NCBI RefSeq assembly: GCF_014836765.1
Contig: NZ_JACSQG010000013.1
Coordinates: 17,772-81,771 of the forward strand
Source: Serpens gallinarum
Lineage (GTDB): Bacteria > Pseudomonadota > Gammaproteobacteria > Pseudomonadales > Pseudomonadaceae
Direction of reading: 5' to 3'
DNA: 64,000 nt
Shown here in pieces: positions 50,339 through 60,470 of this stretch. The notes below the pieces were generated by a model. It was not told the DNA's origin. It was given only the letters and a program-made list of their open reading frames with translations, and ran no database searches. The position numbers were made by a program, and so were the translations under genes. The number at the start of each line of letters is the position of its first letter. Within the stretch, counting starts at the first letter, position 1.

Positions 50339-50437
50339 TTTGTTGGGCCTTACGGCAGCGGCTGGGGGAAATTAAGCAAAAGGCGATCTTTTGCGCGAAT
50401 CAGGGTCCGATAATCAACAGACCTTGGGGAGAGCCGC

Positions 50438-50755
50438 ATGAAAGGTGCCGAAGCCTACGTCAATGATCAGTGGAACACCTGCGGGCTGGCAGAACTGCCC
50501 CAAGGAGCCGAGGCGCAGCGCATCAGCCTGCACTTCATCGTGCCGCGTGACGCGCAATTCACGGCGCTGCTGAACCATATCAGCACCGTGGCCCAGCGGC
50601 GGTTGTGCGAAGCCTACCCAGGCCGCGCGGTGCATGCCGAACCGGTAGCCGGCTCGGTGGTTGGCGACGGCACTGGAGACGGTATCACCCTGGTTTTCCA
50701 CGTTGCGCCGCAGCCTGGCCAGGCTGTTGAGCAGACACCGGCAGGGGAGCGCTGA
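50438..50755 (+). CDS. Small conserved-looking protein of unknown function
   Basis: This 105-residue soluble protein has no signal peptide or known motif. Its centre (RISLHFIVPRDAQFTALLNHISTVAQRRLCEAYPGRAV) predicts a strand and a helix, followed by a short strand (GITLVFHV), suggesting a small alpha/beta fold. GGGGAGAG precedes the ATG. It follows the YkgJ-type gene by 99 bases and precedes hrpA by 81, on the same strand. Confidence 0.7.
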   Translation: MKGAEAYVNDQWNTCGLAELPQGAEAQRISLHFIVPRDAQFTALLNHISTVAQRRLCEAYPGRAVHAEPVAGSVVGDGTGDGITLVFHVAPQPGQAVEQTPAGER

Positions 50756-50836
50756 TCAGCGCATCAGGGGCAGGCTGCGCCCCTGGCGGCGAAATCTGCG
50801 ACAATCGCGCCCCTCCGATTTAACCGCGATTGCCTG

Positions 50837-53800
50837 ATGACCGACGCCACCCCCGCCATTGGTACCTTGCTGAACACCCTTGACCAAGCCTTCATGGCGG
50901 ACCGCCATCGCCTGCGACGCCAACTGCTCGACCTGCAGAAAAAAGGTGATGAGGCGAAGCTGGCGCAATGGCTGGAGCGTTTCCAGGCATCCGTGGCCAA
51001 GGTCGAGACGCGCTGCATGAGCGTGCCGTCGATCCGCTACGACGATCAATTGCCCATCGCCGCCAAGCGCGATGAGATTAAGGCGGCACTGGAAAAACAC
51101 CAGGTGCTGATCATTGCCGGCGAAACCGGCTCGGGCAAGACCACCCAGTTGCCGAAGATCTGCCTGGAGATCGGCCGCGGCGTGCATGGCCTGATCGGTC
51201 ATACCCAGCCGCGCCGGCTGGCGGCGCGCAGCGTGGCGACCCGCGTAGCGGAAGAAATCGGCACGCCGTTGGGCGAGCTGGTCGGCTACCAGGTGCGCTT
51301 TGAAGATCAAAGCACCGATCGCACGCTGATCAAGCTGATGACCGACGGCATCTTGCTGGCTGAAACCCAGCACGACCGCTTCCTGGAAAAATACGACACG
51401 CTGATCGTCGACGAGGCCCACGAACGCAGCCTGAACATCGACTTTCTGCTCGGCTACCTGAAAAAACTGCTGCCACGCCGCCCCGAGCTGAAAGTCATCA
51501 TCACCTCGGCGACCATCGATCTAGAACGTTTCAGCGAGCATTTCAACGGGGCGCCCATCATCGAAGTCTCCGGGCGAACCTATCCGGTGGAAACCTGGTA
51601 CCGGCCCTTGACTGCCGAAACCGATGAAGACGGCAACCGCGTCGAGGACGACCTCAGCGTTGATCAGGGCATCCTCGCCGCGCTGGCCGAGATCGAGGTC
51701 CATGAAAAATCCATCGGCAAGCGTCCCGGCGATGTGTTGGTGTTTTTGCCCGGCGAACGGGAGATCCGCGACGCCGCCGAGGTGCTGCGCAAGGCCAACC
51801 TGCGTTTCACCGAAGTCCTGCCGCTGTACGCACGGCTGAGCCCGGCTGAGCAGCAGCGCATCTTCCGGCCGGCCGCCGGGCGCAAGATCGTGTTAGCCAC
51901 CAACGTCGCGGAAACCTCGCTGACCGTGCCAGGCATCCGCTACGTGATCGACTCCGGCACCGCGCGCATCAGCCGTTACAGCTATCGCGCCAAGGTGCAG
52001 CGTCTGCCCATCGAGGCGGTGTCCCAGGCCAGCGCCAATCAGCGCAAGGGCCGCTGCGGACGCGTCGAGCCGGGCATCTGCATTCGCCTGTACAGCGAGG
52101 AAGATTTCCTCGGTCGCCCGGAATTTACCGACCCGGAAATCCTGCGCACCAACCTGGCCGCCGTCATCCTGCAGATGCTGCACCTGCGCCTGGGAGATAT
52201 CGCTGACTTCCCCTTTATCGAGGCGCCGGACGGCAAGGCGATCAGCGACGGCTTCAACCTGCTGCAGGAACTCTCAGCAGTCAGCCGCGAAAACCAGCTG
52301 ACCCCGTTGGGCCGTCAGTTGGCGCGCATCCCCATCGACCCGCGCCTGGGCCGAATGCTGTTGGAAGCCGCGCAGCAGGGCAGCCTCGACGAGGTGTTGG
52401 TCGTCGCCAGTGCGCTGTCGGTGCAGGATGTGCGCGAACGCCCTTCCGACCGGCAGCAGGCCGCCGACCAGGCCCATGCGCAGTGGAAGGACGTGGATTC
52501 GGATTTCGCCGCGCTGATCAACCTGTGGCGCGGCTTTGAGGAACAGCGCCAGGCCCTCGGCTCCAGCGCCCTGCGCAGCTGGTGCCGCAGAAATTTCCTG
52601 AATTACCTGCGCCTGCGCGAATGGCGCGATGCCCATCGCCAGCTCACGTTGATCTGCCGTGAGCTGCAACTGTCCGGGAGCTCCAAAGCCGGTCGGGGCG
52701 AGCCAGCGCGCGATCAACGTGCTGCAGCTGCGCCCCAGGCCAGCACGCCTATAAAACCCACCACCGATACCAAGCTCAACGCCAAGCTCAATCAGCAGGC
52801 CGAAGCCACTGAAGCCGCCTTGCGCGCCAAAGGCTACGCCGCCGTGCACAAGGCGATTCTCGCTGGCCTGCTCAGCCAGATCGGCCAGAAAACCGAAGAC
52901 GGCGATTTTCTCGGCGCCCGCCAGCGGCGCTTCTGGGTACACCCTTCCAGCGTGCTCGGTCGCAAGAAACCGCAATGGCTGATGGCCGCCGAACTGGTGG
53001 AAACCACCAAGCTGTTTGCGCGCATGGTGGCCAAGATAGAGCCGGATTGGATCGAACCGCTGGCGGGCCACCTGATCAAGAAAAACCACTTCGAGCCGCA
53101 CTGGGAGAAGAAGCGCGGCCAGGTGGTGGCGTTCGAACAGGTCACTCTGTACGGGCTGATCGTGGTGGGCAAGCGTCCGGTGCATTACGGACCCATCGAC
53201 CCACCGGCGGCTCGTGAGTTGTTCATCCGCGAGGGTCTGGTACGGGGTGAAATCAACAGCCGCGCCAAGTGCCTGCGCGAGAATCGCGACCTGCTGGAGC
53301 TGCTCGACGAACTGGAAGCCAAGGCCCGCCGCCGCGACATTCTCGCCGACGAGGAAACGCTGTTCGCCTACTACGATGCACGCCTGCCGGCGGACATCTA
53401 CCAGACCGCCACCTTCGAAAGCTGGTACAAGCGCGAGAGCGCTCAGGATCCGCAGCTGCTGGTGATGCGTGAGGAAGACGTCCTGGCCCGCGACGCCAGC
53501 GAAATCACCGCCGCCCAGTACCCCGATCTGTTGCGCATCGGCACGCTACAACTGCCGCTCACGTATCACTTCGAGCCTAATCACCCGCGCGACGGTGTGA
53601 CTTTGCGCGTGCCTGCACCCTTGCTGCCGCAACTGCCCGCCGAACGCCTCGACTGGCTGGTGCCGGGCCTGATCGAAGCCAAGGCCATCGCCTTGGTGCG
53701 CGAGCTGCCCAAGGCGATGCGCAAGAATTTTGTGCCGGTGCCGGATTTCGTGCGTGCCGCACTGTCGAAAATCACCTTCGGCGAGGGCTCGCTGCCCGAG

Positions 53801-54886
53801 GCGCTGGGCCGTGAATTGCTGCGCATGACCGGCGCCCGCGTCTCGGATGAGGCGTGGGCCCATGCGCTCTCCGCTGTGGAAAGCCACCTGCGCATGAACA
53901 TCGAAGTCGTCGATGGGCGGGGCAAGTTCCTCGGCGAAGGCCGCGACCTGGCCGAACTCACCGCACGCTTCGCCGACGCCAGCCAGGCGGCGCTGGCCAT
54001 TCCCCAGACCGAAAAGACGCAACGGCCCGTCGAAGCCAAGGCCTTTGCCGAGGTGGCGGAAACTACCCAGCAACGCATCGCCGGCCTGTCGATGACGGTA
54101 TTCCCGGCGCTGGTGGAAGAGGCTGGGGTGGTCAAGGAAGGGCGTTTCCCCACCCAGGCCGAAGCCGACTACCAGCACCGCCGCGCCTTGCAGCGCCTGC
54201 TGCTGCAACAATTGAGCGAACAGGCGAAATTCTTGCGCGGCAAGTTGCCCGGACTGACCGACATGGGCCTGCTGTACCGCGACCTGGGGCGTATTGACGC
54301 GCTGGTCGAGGATATTCTGCTGGCCAGTCTGGACGGCTGCATTCTCGACGGCGTTGCGCCGCTACCCCGCGACGGTGCAGTCCTGGCCACCCTGGCCGAG
54401 CAAAAGCGCGGCGCCTGGACCGAGCACGCCGAACGCCTGGCTCGGCTCACCCTGGAGATTCTCAAGCTCTGGCACAGTCTGCAAAAGCGCTTCAAGGGGC
54501 GTATCGACTTGGCCCAGGCGGTGGCGCTCAACGACATCAAGGCGCAGCTGGGCAACCTGGTGTACCCCGGTTTCGTGCGCGACACCTCGCACGAATGGCT
54601 CAAGGAATACCCGCGTTACCTCAAGGCCATCGAACAGCGCCTCGACAAGGTGGGCAGCCAGCTACAGCGTGATCGTGTGTGGAGTGGCGAACTGGCTGGC
54701 TATTGGGAGCAGTACCAGGCCCGTCTCAAAAAGCATCAGCAGGAAGGCAAGCGCGATGCGAATCTGGTGCTGTACCGCTGGATGCTGGAGGAATACCGCG
54801 TCTCGCTGTTCGCCCAGCAGTTGGGCACGAAGATGGCGGTGTCGGACAAACGCTTGAGCAAGCAGTGGGCAGCGGTGGAAGGCTGA
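50837..54886 (+). CDS. hrpA: ATP-dependent RNA helicase HrpA
   Basis: HrpA is a giant DEAH-box 3'-5' RNA helicase that rescues stalled ribosomes in E. coli. The 1349-residue product has Walker A GETGSGKTTQLPK (about residue 97), DEAH in DTLIVDEAHERSLNIDF, SAT in ITSATIDLERF, motif VI in NQRKGRCGRVEPG, the helicase-associated and OB-fold region, and the long C-terminal DUF3418 part. A lysine/alanine/glutamine-rich insert occurs near residues 615-660. Length matches the family. Confidence 0.96.
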   Translation: MTDATPAIGTLLNTLDQAFMADRHRLRRQLLDLQKKGDEAKLAQWLERFQASVAKVETRCMSVPSIRYDDQLPIAAKRDEIKAALEKHQVLIIAGETGSGKTTQLPKICLEIGRGVHGLIGHTQPRRLAARSVATRVAEEIGTPLGELVGYQVRFEDQSTDRTLIKLMTDGILLAETQHDRFLEKYDTLIVDEAHERSLNIDFLLGYLKKLLPRRPELKVIITSATIDLERFSEHFNGAPIIEVSGRTYPVETWYRPLTAETDEDGNRVEDDLSVDQGILAALAEIEVHEKSIGKRPGDVLVFLPGEREIRDAAEVLRKANLRFTEVLPLYARLSPAEQQRIFRPAAGRKIVLATNVAETSLTVPGIRYVIDSGTARISRYSYRAKVQRLPIEAVSQASANQRKGRCGRVEPGICIRLYSEEDFLGRPEFTDPEILRTNLAAVILQMLHLRLGDIADFPFIEAPDGKAISDGFNLLQELSAVSRENQLTPLGRQLARIPIDPRLGRMLLEAAQQGSLDEVLVVASALSVQDVRERPSDRQQAADQAHAQWKDVDSDFAALINLWRGFEEQRQALGSSALRSWCRRNFLNYLRLREWRDAHRQLTLICRELQLSGSSKAGRGEPARDQRAAAAPQASTPIKPTTDTKLNAKLNQQAEATEAALRAKGYAAVHKAILAGLLSQIGQKTEDGDFLGARQRRFWVHPSSVLGRKKPQWLMAAELVETTKLFARMVAKIEPDWIEPLAGHLIKKNHFEPHWEKKRGQVVAFEQVTLYGLIVVGKRPVHYGPIDPPAARELFIREGLVRGEINSRAKCLRENRDLLELLDELEAKARRRDILADEETLFAYYDARLPADIYQTATFESWYKRESAQDPQLLVMREEDVLARDASEITAAQYPDLLRIGTLQLPLTYHFEPNHPRDGVTLRVPAPLLPQLPAERLDWLVPGLIEAKAIALVRELPKAMRKNFVPVPDFVRAALSKITFGEGSLPEALGRELLRMTGARVSDEAWAHALSAVESHLRMNIEVVDGRGKFLGEGRDLAELTARFADASQAALAIPQTEKTQRPVEAKAFAEVAETTQQRIAGLSMTVFPALVEEAGVVKEGRFPTQAEADYQHRRALQRLLLQQLSEQAKFLRGKLPGLTDMGLLYRDLGRIDALVEDILLASLDGCILDGVAPLPRDGAVLATLAEQKRGAWTEHAERLARLTLEILKLWHSLQKRFKGRIDLAQAVALNDIKAQLGNLVYPGFVRDTSHEWLKEYPRYLKAIEQRLDKVGSQLQRDRVWSGELAGYWEQYQARLKKHQQEGKRDANLVLYRWMLEEYRVSLFAQQLGTKMAVSDKRLSKQWAAVEG

Positions 54887-55226
54887 AACATGACACCGCA
54901 GCTGCTTCAGGAGAGATTGCGAGTTGCTGGGTTTAGCGGAGAAACCGCGCATGGGGCGCTGCTGCTGGCTGCGACACATCGTCGCGGCACCATGGCCTCT
55001 GGAGGGCGAAGCGCCTCATTGAGCTTTGGCCAACCTTCCGTTCGGCAAAACAAAAGACTGCGTTCGGCTCGTCTTTCCCGGCGATAATCATTGACTCGCT
55101 TCGATCCGCCTAGGTAGCGTGGGCAGTTGGCCATACTGACTCCGTCACCGACTGTTGCCAAGAACCGAGTCAATCACTCCAAACAATAACGACGGCGCTC
55201 CATAAGGGCGCCCTTCGGAGAGTTGC
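54887..55226. other. Gap between hrpA and oadG
   Basis: No gene can be supported in these 340 bases. Part of it has a weak reading frame (54890-55087) with no family resemblance. The last 150 bases should hold the oad promoter; a TTGACT at 55091 has no clear -10 partner. A short GC hairpin (GGCGC/GCGCC) lies just before the oadG SD. Confidence 0.5.
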
Positions 55227-55472
55227 ATGCAGACCAGCCAACTTCTGCTCGAAGGCGTAGAGATCATGCTATTTGGCATGGGATCCGTCTTTGTCTTTCT
55301 GGTTCTTCTGATTTACTGCATTCGCCTGATGTCATTCCTCACCGCTCGCTTTGTCAGCGAGCCGGCGGCGACTCCGGCACCTATTCGGGCGGCTTCCGCT
55401 GTCGATGCCGATGCAGACACCCTGGCCGCGATCAAGGCCGCAATCCATCTCCACCGCGCGCGCCGCGCCTGA
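55227..55472 (+). CDS. oadG: Oxaloacetate decarboxylase gamma subunit
   Basis: OadG stabilises the sodium-pumping decarboxylase complex and links alpha to beta. The 81-residue product has a single N-terminal membrane helix ([19 protein letters not shown]) preceded by the typical LLLEGVEI, a proline/alanine linker and a short basic tail. It heads the oadGAB operon; GGAGAG precedes the ATG. Confidence 0.92.
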   Translation: MQTSQLLLEGVEIMLFGMGSVFVFLVLLIYCIRLMSFLTARFVSEPAATPAPIRAASAVDADADTLAAIKAAIHLHRARRA

Positions 55473-55492
55473 CCCGGGAAAGGGAACATCCA

Positions 55493-57277
55493 ATGACCGT
55501 TTCGAACAAGAAGCCGCTCGGCATTACCGACGTGGTGCTGCGTGACGCCCACCAGTCCATCCTGGCCACCCGTGTGCGTCTGGAAGACATGCTGCCGATC
55601 GCGCCCAAGCTTGATCAGGTGGGTTTCTGGTCGGTGGAAAGCTGGGGCGGGGCGACCTTTGACGCCTGCATTCGTTACCTGGGTGAAGACCCCTGGGAGC
55701 GCATCCGCGAGCTGAAGAAGGCGATGCCCAACACCCGCCAGCAAATGCTGCTGCGTGGCCAGAACCTGCTCGGCTACCGGCACTACGCCGATGACGTGGT
55801 GGAAAAGTTCGTCGAGCGCGCCGCGATCAACGGCGTGGACGTGTTTCGCGTATTTGACGCGATGAACGACCCGCGCAACCTGGACACCGCGCTGCGCGCC
55901 GTGAAGCGCCAGGGCAAGCACGCCCAGGGCACCATTTCCTACACCACCAGCCCGGTGCATACCCTGCAGATGTGGGTCGACCTGGCCAAGCAGATCGAGG
56001 ACATGGGCGCCGACTCGGTGGCCATCAAGGACATGGCCGGCATCCTCACGCCGTACCAGGCCTATGAGCTGGTCTCGCGGCTGAAAGCCAGCCTGACTAT
56101 TCCGGTGCACATGCAGTGTCACGCCACCGCCGGGCTGTCCACTGCGGCCATCCTCAAGGCCGTGGAAGCCGGTATCGACAACGTCGACACCGCAATCTCC
56201 TCCCTGTCCATGACCTATGGCCATTCGCCAACCGAGTCGGTGGTGGCGATCTTCCAGGGCACCGAGCGCGACACCGGCCTGAATCTGGAACTGCTCGAAG
56301 AAGTGGCTGCCTACTTCCGCGAGGTGCGCAAGAAATACGCGAAGTTCGAAGGCACCCTGCGCGGCGTCGATTCGCGCATCCTGGTTGCCCAGGTGCCCGG
56401 CGGCATGTTGACCAACATGGAAAGCCAGCTCAAGGAGCAGGGTGCGCTGGACAAGTTCGACCAGGTGCTCGAGGAAATCCCGCGTGTGCGCGAGGACCTG
56501 GGCTTCATCCCGCTGGTCACTCCCACCTCGCAGATCGTCGGCACCCAGGCGGTGATCAACGTGCTCACTGGCGAGCGCTATAAATCCATCACCAAGGAAA
56601 CCGCCGGCGTGCTCAAGGGTGAGTACGGCGCAGCGCCGGCGCCGTTCAATGCCGAATTGCAGACCCGTGTGTTGAAGGGTGCCGAGGCCATCACCTGCCG
56701 TCCGGCCGACCTGCTTGACGCCGAGATGGACAAGCTGACCGTCGAGCTCAAGGGCATCGCACGGGAGAAGGGCATCACGTTGGCCGCCGATGAAATCGAC
56801 GACGTCCTGACCTACGCGCTGTTCCCGCAGATCGGCCTGAAGTTCCTCGAGAACCGTGGCAACCCGGCGGCCTTCGAGCCGGTGCCAAACGGCCAGGAGC
56901 GGGCGCCCCGCGAGGCCGGCAAGCCGGAGGTCTACACCGTGGACGTCAACGGCAAGTCCTTCGTGGTGCAGGTCAACGACGGTGGTGACATCGAAGGCAT
57001 CAAGCCACTCAATGGCGCTGCGGGACAACCGGCCGCAGCGGCAGCCGCTTCGGCGCCGACCTCAGGCGAGCCGCAGCCGGCTCCGCTGGCCGGCAACATC
57101 TTCAAGGTGCTGGTGCAGCCTGGGCAGATGGTCCAGGAGGGCGATCTGGTGGTGATTCTCGAGGCCATGAAGATGGAAACCGAGATTCGTGCCTTCAGGG
57201 CAGGCACCGTCGCGTCGGTCGACGTCAAGGTCGGTGACGCAGTGTCGGTCGGCAATTCCCTGCTGAGCATCGCTTAA
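55493..57277 (+). CDS. oadA: Oxaloacetate decarboxylase alpha subunit, biotin-dependent
   Basis: OadA transfers the carboxyl group from oxaloacetate to biotin. The 594-residue product has the carboxyltransferase TIM barrel ([16 protein letters not shown], metal ligands in [10 protein letters not shown]), the PYC/OADA conserved domain, an A/P linker, and a C-terminal biotinyl domain with the biotin lysine in LEAMKMETE. The start ATG 55493 follows AGGGAAC. It is between oadG and oadB. Confidence 0.95.
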   Translation: MTVSNKKPLGITDVVLRDAHQSILATRVRLEDMLPIAPKLDQVGFWSVESWGGATFDACIRYLGEDPWERIRELKKAMPNTRQQMLLRGQNLLGYRHYADDVVEKFVERAAINGVDVFRVFDAMNDPRNLDTALRAVKRQGKHAQGTISYTTSPVHTLQMWVDLAKQIEDMGADSVAIKDMAGILTPYQAYELVSRLKASLTIPVHMQCHATAGLSTAAILKAVEAGIDNVDTAISSLSMTYGHSPTESVVAIFQGTERDTGLNLELLEEVAAYFREVRKKYAKFEGTLRGVDSRILVAQVPGGMLTNMESQLKEQGALDKFDQVLEEIPRVREDLGFIPLVTPTSQIVGTQAVINVLTGERYKSITKETAGVLKGEYGAAPAPFNAELQTRVLKGAEAITCRPADLLDAEMDKLTVELKGIAREKGITLAADEIDDVLTYALFPQIGLKFLENRGNPAAFEPVPNGQERAPREAGKPEVYTVDVNGKSFVVQVNDGGDIEGIKPLNGAAGQPAAAAAASAPTSGEPQPAPLAGNIFKVLVQPGQMVQEGDLVVILEAMKMETEIRAFRAGTVASVDVKVGDAVSVGNSLLSIA

Positions 57278-57287
57278 GGAGCGTTCC

Positions 57288-58424
57288 ATGGAAAAGTTGC
57301 TCACGCTCTGGCAGAGCACCGGCCTGTACCATCTTGAGGCTGGTCAGGCCCTGATGATGGCGATTTGCATCGGGCTGATCTACCTGGCGATTCGCAAAGG
57401 CTTTGAACCGCTGCTGCTGATTCCCATCGGCTTCGGCGGCATCCTGGCCAATATCCCGGTGGCCAACATGGCCGAGGGGGCCGGTATCCTCAATCTCTTT
57501 TATGAGGTGGGCCTGCCGACCAGCGTGTTCCCGCTGCTGATCTTCATGGGTGTTGGCGCCATGACTGATTTCGGTCCTATGCTGGCCAATCCCAAGACGC
57601 TGCTGCTCGGCGCCGCCGCACAGTTCGGCATCTTCGGCACACTGCTGGGCGCCTTGGCGCTGACCGCCAGTGGTATCCCCGGTATGGAGTTCACGCTCAA
57701 GGAAGCGGCGTCAATCGCCATCATCGGTGGTGCCGATGGCCCCACCTCGATCTTCGTCACCTCCAAGCTGGCACCGGACCTGCTTGGCCCGATCGCCGTG
57801 GCCGCGTATTCCTACATGGCGCTGGTGCCACTGATCCAGCCACCGATCATGCGCGCGCTGACCACTCCGGAGGAGCGCGCCATCGTCATGACCCAGCTGC
57901 GGCATGTCAGCCAAGTGGAGAAGATCATCTTCCCGCTGCTGCTGTGCCTGCTGGTCGGCATGCTGCTGCCGGACGCCGCGCCCCTGATCGGCATGTTCGC
58001 CTTCGGCAATCTGCTGCGCGAATGCGGCGTGGTGGATCGCCTGGCGGATACCTCGCGCAATGCGCTGATCAACATCATCACCCTCGCACTGGGCCTGACG
58101 GTCGGCTCCAAGCTGTCCGCCGATGCCTTCCTGCAGATGAAGACGCTGGGCATCCTGGCGCTGGGCATGGTGGCCTTCTCGGGCGGTACTGCGGCGGGGA
58201 TCATCATGGCCAAGATCATGAACCGCTTCAGCACCACCAAGATCAATCCGCTGATCGGTTCGGCCGGTGTCTCGGCGGTGCCTATGGCGGCGCGGGTATC
58301 AAACAAGGTCGGCCTGGAGGCCAACCCGCAAAATTTCCTGCTCATGCACGCCATGGGGCCTAACGTGGCTGGAGTGATCGGCTCGGCCGTGGCGGCCGGG
58401 GTCTTGCTCAGCTTCGTTGGCTGA
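57288..58424 (+). CDS. oadB: Oxaloacetate decarboxylase beta subunit, sodium pump
   Basis: OadB decarboxylates carboxybiotin and pumps Na+ out of the cell. The 378-residue inner-membrane protein has about nine to eleven helices and the hallmark Na+-site motif [14 protein letters not shown] with its essential aspartate, plus [14 protein letters not shown] and the C-terminal [16 protein letters not shown]. It follows oadA by 10 bases and is closed by a terminator. Confidence 0.96.
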   Translation: MEKLLTLWQSTGLYHLEAGQALMMAICIGLIYLAIRKGFEPLLLIPIGFGGILANIPVANMAEGAGILNLFYEVGLPTSVFPLLIFMGVGAMTDFGPMLANPKTLLLGAAAQFGIFGTLLGALALTASGIPGMEFTLKEAASIAIIGGADGPTSIFVTSKLAPDLLGPIAVAAYSYMALVPLIQPPIMRALTTPEERAIVMTQLRHVSQVEKIIFPLLLCLLVGMLLPDAAPLIGMFAFGNLLRECGVVDRLADTSRNALINIITLALGLTVGSKLSADAFLQMKTLGILALGMVAFSGGTAAGIIMAKIMNRFSTTKINPLIGSAGVSAVPMAARVSNKVGLEANPQNFLLMHAMGPNVAGVIGSAVAAGVLLSFVG

Positions 58425-58441
58425 TCGGCGTTTGCTTCGTC

Positions 58442-58471
58442 AGAACCCCGCCTGGTGCGGGGTTCTTTTTT
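58442..58471 (+). terminator. Terminator after oadB
   Basis: AGAACCCCGC and GCGGGGTTCT with a short loop, followed by six T residues, 17 bases after the oadB stop. Confidence 0.92.
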
Positions 58472-58664
58472 GGCGAGCCCGGTGGGCTGGTCGGTCTCTG
58501 CTGCGCACCGAGTCCATCTGGGCCTCACGGGGCGTGCATTCTTCCGCCTGTGTATTTCTTGTCACATTTTGCGGCCAGTGAAAGCGGATCCCAAAGGCAT
58601 CGGCTAGAGTTCTCACAGCCCTTTTTTAGAGGTCGTGCCATAGAGCCGACTCTCGCGCAGCAGG

Positions 58665-59099
58665 ATGCTGAACGCCGACATGGATGTCTCCCGCGTACTG
58701 TCCGAAGTGGTCCGGACCCTCTTGTGCCTGTTATTGGTCCTGCCGATGGCGCACGCCCGCGCCGGGGATGTCGACGATGAGCTCAAGGGCTTCATCGTCG
58801 ACCAGACCATCACTCACATCGGCCATCTCTTCTACCGTCACTTTAGCGAACGGCTGCGTGACATCAGCCGCCTGGACTTCAACCTGGTAGTGCGCGAACG
58901 ACCCTCGGCGCGCTGGGGCAGTCTGGTGTGGGTGGAATACGAGCAGGGTACGGTGTATCGCCGTTTTCTGTCGCCCAATACAGCCGAGCTTCAGGCAGTG
59001 GCCTATGCCGCAGCCGATCAGGTCAAGGAGACGGTGACCCGTCGTCGACTGGAAATTCTTCTGCAGGACACCACGGACATGGATCGAGACGAACTATGA
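58665..59099 (+). CDS. csgE: Curli assembly protein CsgE
   Basis: CsgE is a periplasmic adaptor that caps the CsgG pore and brings curlin subunits to it. The 144-residue product has a signal peptide (VVRTLLCLLLVLPMAHA) and the CsgE domain with FIVDQTITHIGHLFYRHF, LVVRERPSARWGSLVWVEY and TVYRRFLSP. The start could be ATG 58665 or ATG 58680; neither has a strong SD. It overlaps csgF by 4 bases. Confidence 0.88.
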   Translation: MLNADMDVSRVLSEVVRTLLCLLLVLPMAHARAGDVDDELKGFIVDQTITHIGHLFYRHFSERLRDISRLDFNLVVRERPSARWGSLVWVEYEQGTVYRRFLSPNTAELQAVAYAAADQVKETVTRRRLEILLQDTTDMDRDEL

Positions 59100-59521
59100 A
59101 GAGACACTTGATTGCGCGGTCCGCCGCGCTGTGGCTGGCTGGCGGCTTGTTGGGCGTCGTGCAGGCCAGTGAGCTGGTCTATACGCCGATTAACCCCTCG
59201 TTCGGAGGCAGTCCCCTGAATGGAACCTGGTTGCTGGGCAACGCCCAGGCGCAGAACGATCACTCCAGCTCAAGCCCAGGCCCAGGGGCGGGCTATGCCG
59301 GTACCACGGCGCTGGAACGCTTCACCAGCCAGCTGGAATCACGGCTGTTGTCGCAATTGATGACCAACATCGAGAGCGGCGAAACCGGCACCCTGACCAC
59401 CAGTGCGTTCATTATCGAAATTCAGGATAACGCCAATTCAGGCATCCTCAGCATCCTGGTGACCGACCGAAAAACTGGAGAAGTGTCGGAAATTGTTCTT
59501 AGTGGCTGGACGCCGAACTGA
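59096..59521 (+). CDS. csgF: Curli assembly protein CsgF
   Basis: CsgF sits on the outer face of the CsgG pore and couples secretion to nucleation by CsgB. The 141-residue product has a signal peptide ending near VVQA-S and the family motif YTPINPSFGGSPLNGTWLL right after it, followed by a Q/N/S-rich stretch and a beta C-terminal domain. It overlaps csgE and is followed directly by csgG. Confidence 0.93.
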   Translation: MKRHLIARSAALWLAGGLLGVVQASELVYTPINPSFGGSPLNGTWLLGNAQAQNDHSSSSPGPGAGYAGTTALERFTSQLESRLLSQLMTNIESGETGTLTTSAFIIEIQDNANSGILSILVTDRKTGEVSEIVLSGWTPN

Positions 59522-59542
59522 TTGATGGAACAAGGATGTGGA

Positions 59543-60373
59543 ATGAGAACCTTACTAGCAGTAGCACTGGCCTGCGCGTTGTTGCAGGGCTGTTCGTTGC
59601 GCGAGCCGATGCCGGCCGAGCTTGATGCGGAAATTCCCACACTCACGCCCAGGGCGTCCACTTATCATGACTTGGTCAACATGCCCAAGCCAAAGGGGCT
59701 GGTGGTCACGGCGCTGTACGGCTTCCGCGACCAGACAGGGCAATACAAGCCGACCCCCGCCAGTTCGTTTTCCACCAGCGTGACCCAGGGCGCGGCGAGC
59801 ATGCTGATGGACGCCCTGCAAGCCAGCGGCTGGTTCATGGTGCTGGAGCGCGAGGGGCTGCAAAACCTGTTGACCGAGCGCAAGATCATCCGCGCCTCGC
59901 AACAGAAGAACAACACACCGGCCAACATTCTTGCCGAGTTGCCGCCCCTGCAGGCGGCCAATATCGTGATGGAGGGGGGTATCGTCGCCTTCGACAGCAA
60001 CGTGCGGACCGGCGGGGAGGGGGCCCGCTACCTCGGGATCGGGGTGTCTAGCGAATACCGCGTCGATCAGGTAACGGTGAGCCTGCGGGCGGTGGACGTG
60101 CGCAGCGGCCAGGTGCTGGCCAACGTCATGACCAGCAAGACCATCTACTCGGTGGCGCGTAGCGCTGGCGTGTTCAAGTTCATCGAACTCAAGGATCTTC
60201 TCGAAGTGGAGGCCGGCTATACGATCAATGAGCCCGCCCAGCTCTGCGTGCTCTCGGCCATCGAAGCAGCTGTTGCACACCTGATCGCCCAAGGCATTGA
60301 GCGCAGGTTGTGGCAGGCCGCCGATCAAACGGCGCTGGCGGAGTCCACGCTGGGCAAATATCTGACCCACTAG
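59543..60373 (+). CDS. csgG: Curli secretion pore lipoprotein CsgG
   Basis: CsgG forms the nonameric outer-membrane channel for curlin export. The 276-residue product has a lipoprotein signal with lipobox LQGC (about residue 15) and the full CsgG domain: LVVTALYGFRDQTGQYKP, the pore region SFSTSVTQGAASMLMDAL, WFMVLEREGLQNLLTERKII and YRVDQVTVSLRAVDVRSGQVL. ATG 59543 has an AAGGA site at correct spacing. It is the last gene of csgEFG and converges on the curlin gene. Confidence 0.95.
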   Translation: MRTLLAVALACALLQGCSLREPMPAELDAEIPTLTPRASTYHDLVNMPKPKGLVVTALYGFRDQTGQYKPTPASSFSTSVTQGAASMLMDALQASGWFMVLEREGLQNLLTERKIIRASQQKNNTPANILAELPPLQAANIVMEGGIVAFDSNVRTGGEGARYLGIGVSSEYRVDQVTVSLRAVDVRSGQVLANVMTSKTIYSVARSAGVFKFIELKDLLEVEAGYTINEPAQLCVLSAIEAAVAHLIAQGIERRLWQAADQTALAESTLGKYLTH

Positions 60374-60391
60374 CTTGAGTGCTGTCCCGCC

Positions 60392-60428
60392 AAAAGAAAA
60401 CCCGGAGCCTGGCTCCGGGTTTTCTTTT
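60392..60428. terminator. Shared bidirectional terminator between csgG and the curlin gene
   Basis: AAAAGAAAACCCGGAGCC and its near-perfect mate form a symmetrical hairpin with A/T-rich tails on both sides. It serves the convergent csgEFG and csgBA transcripts. Confidence 0.9.
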
Positions 60429-60470
60429 AATGCTGCACGTGCGCAGTCGCAGGCGACTGCGCACTGAAGG

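Noticed and set aside
54890..55087. Short frame of 65 codons after hrpA
   Set aside because: No SD, composition unlike neighbours, and no recognisable motif.
55080..55095. GATAATCATT resembling half a Fur box before oadG
   Set aside because: Only one half matches the Fur consensus and no iron-related gene is adjacent.
58555..58580. Possible sigma-54 promoter before csgE (TTGTCAC...TTGCGG)
   Set aside because: The GTCAC and TTGC parts are 3 bases apart instead of 5, and the conserved GG of the -24 element is missing.
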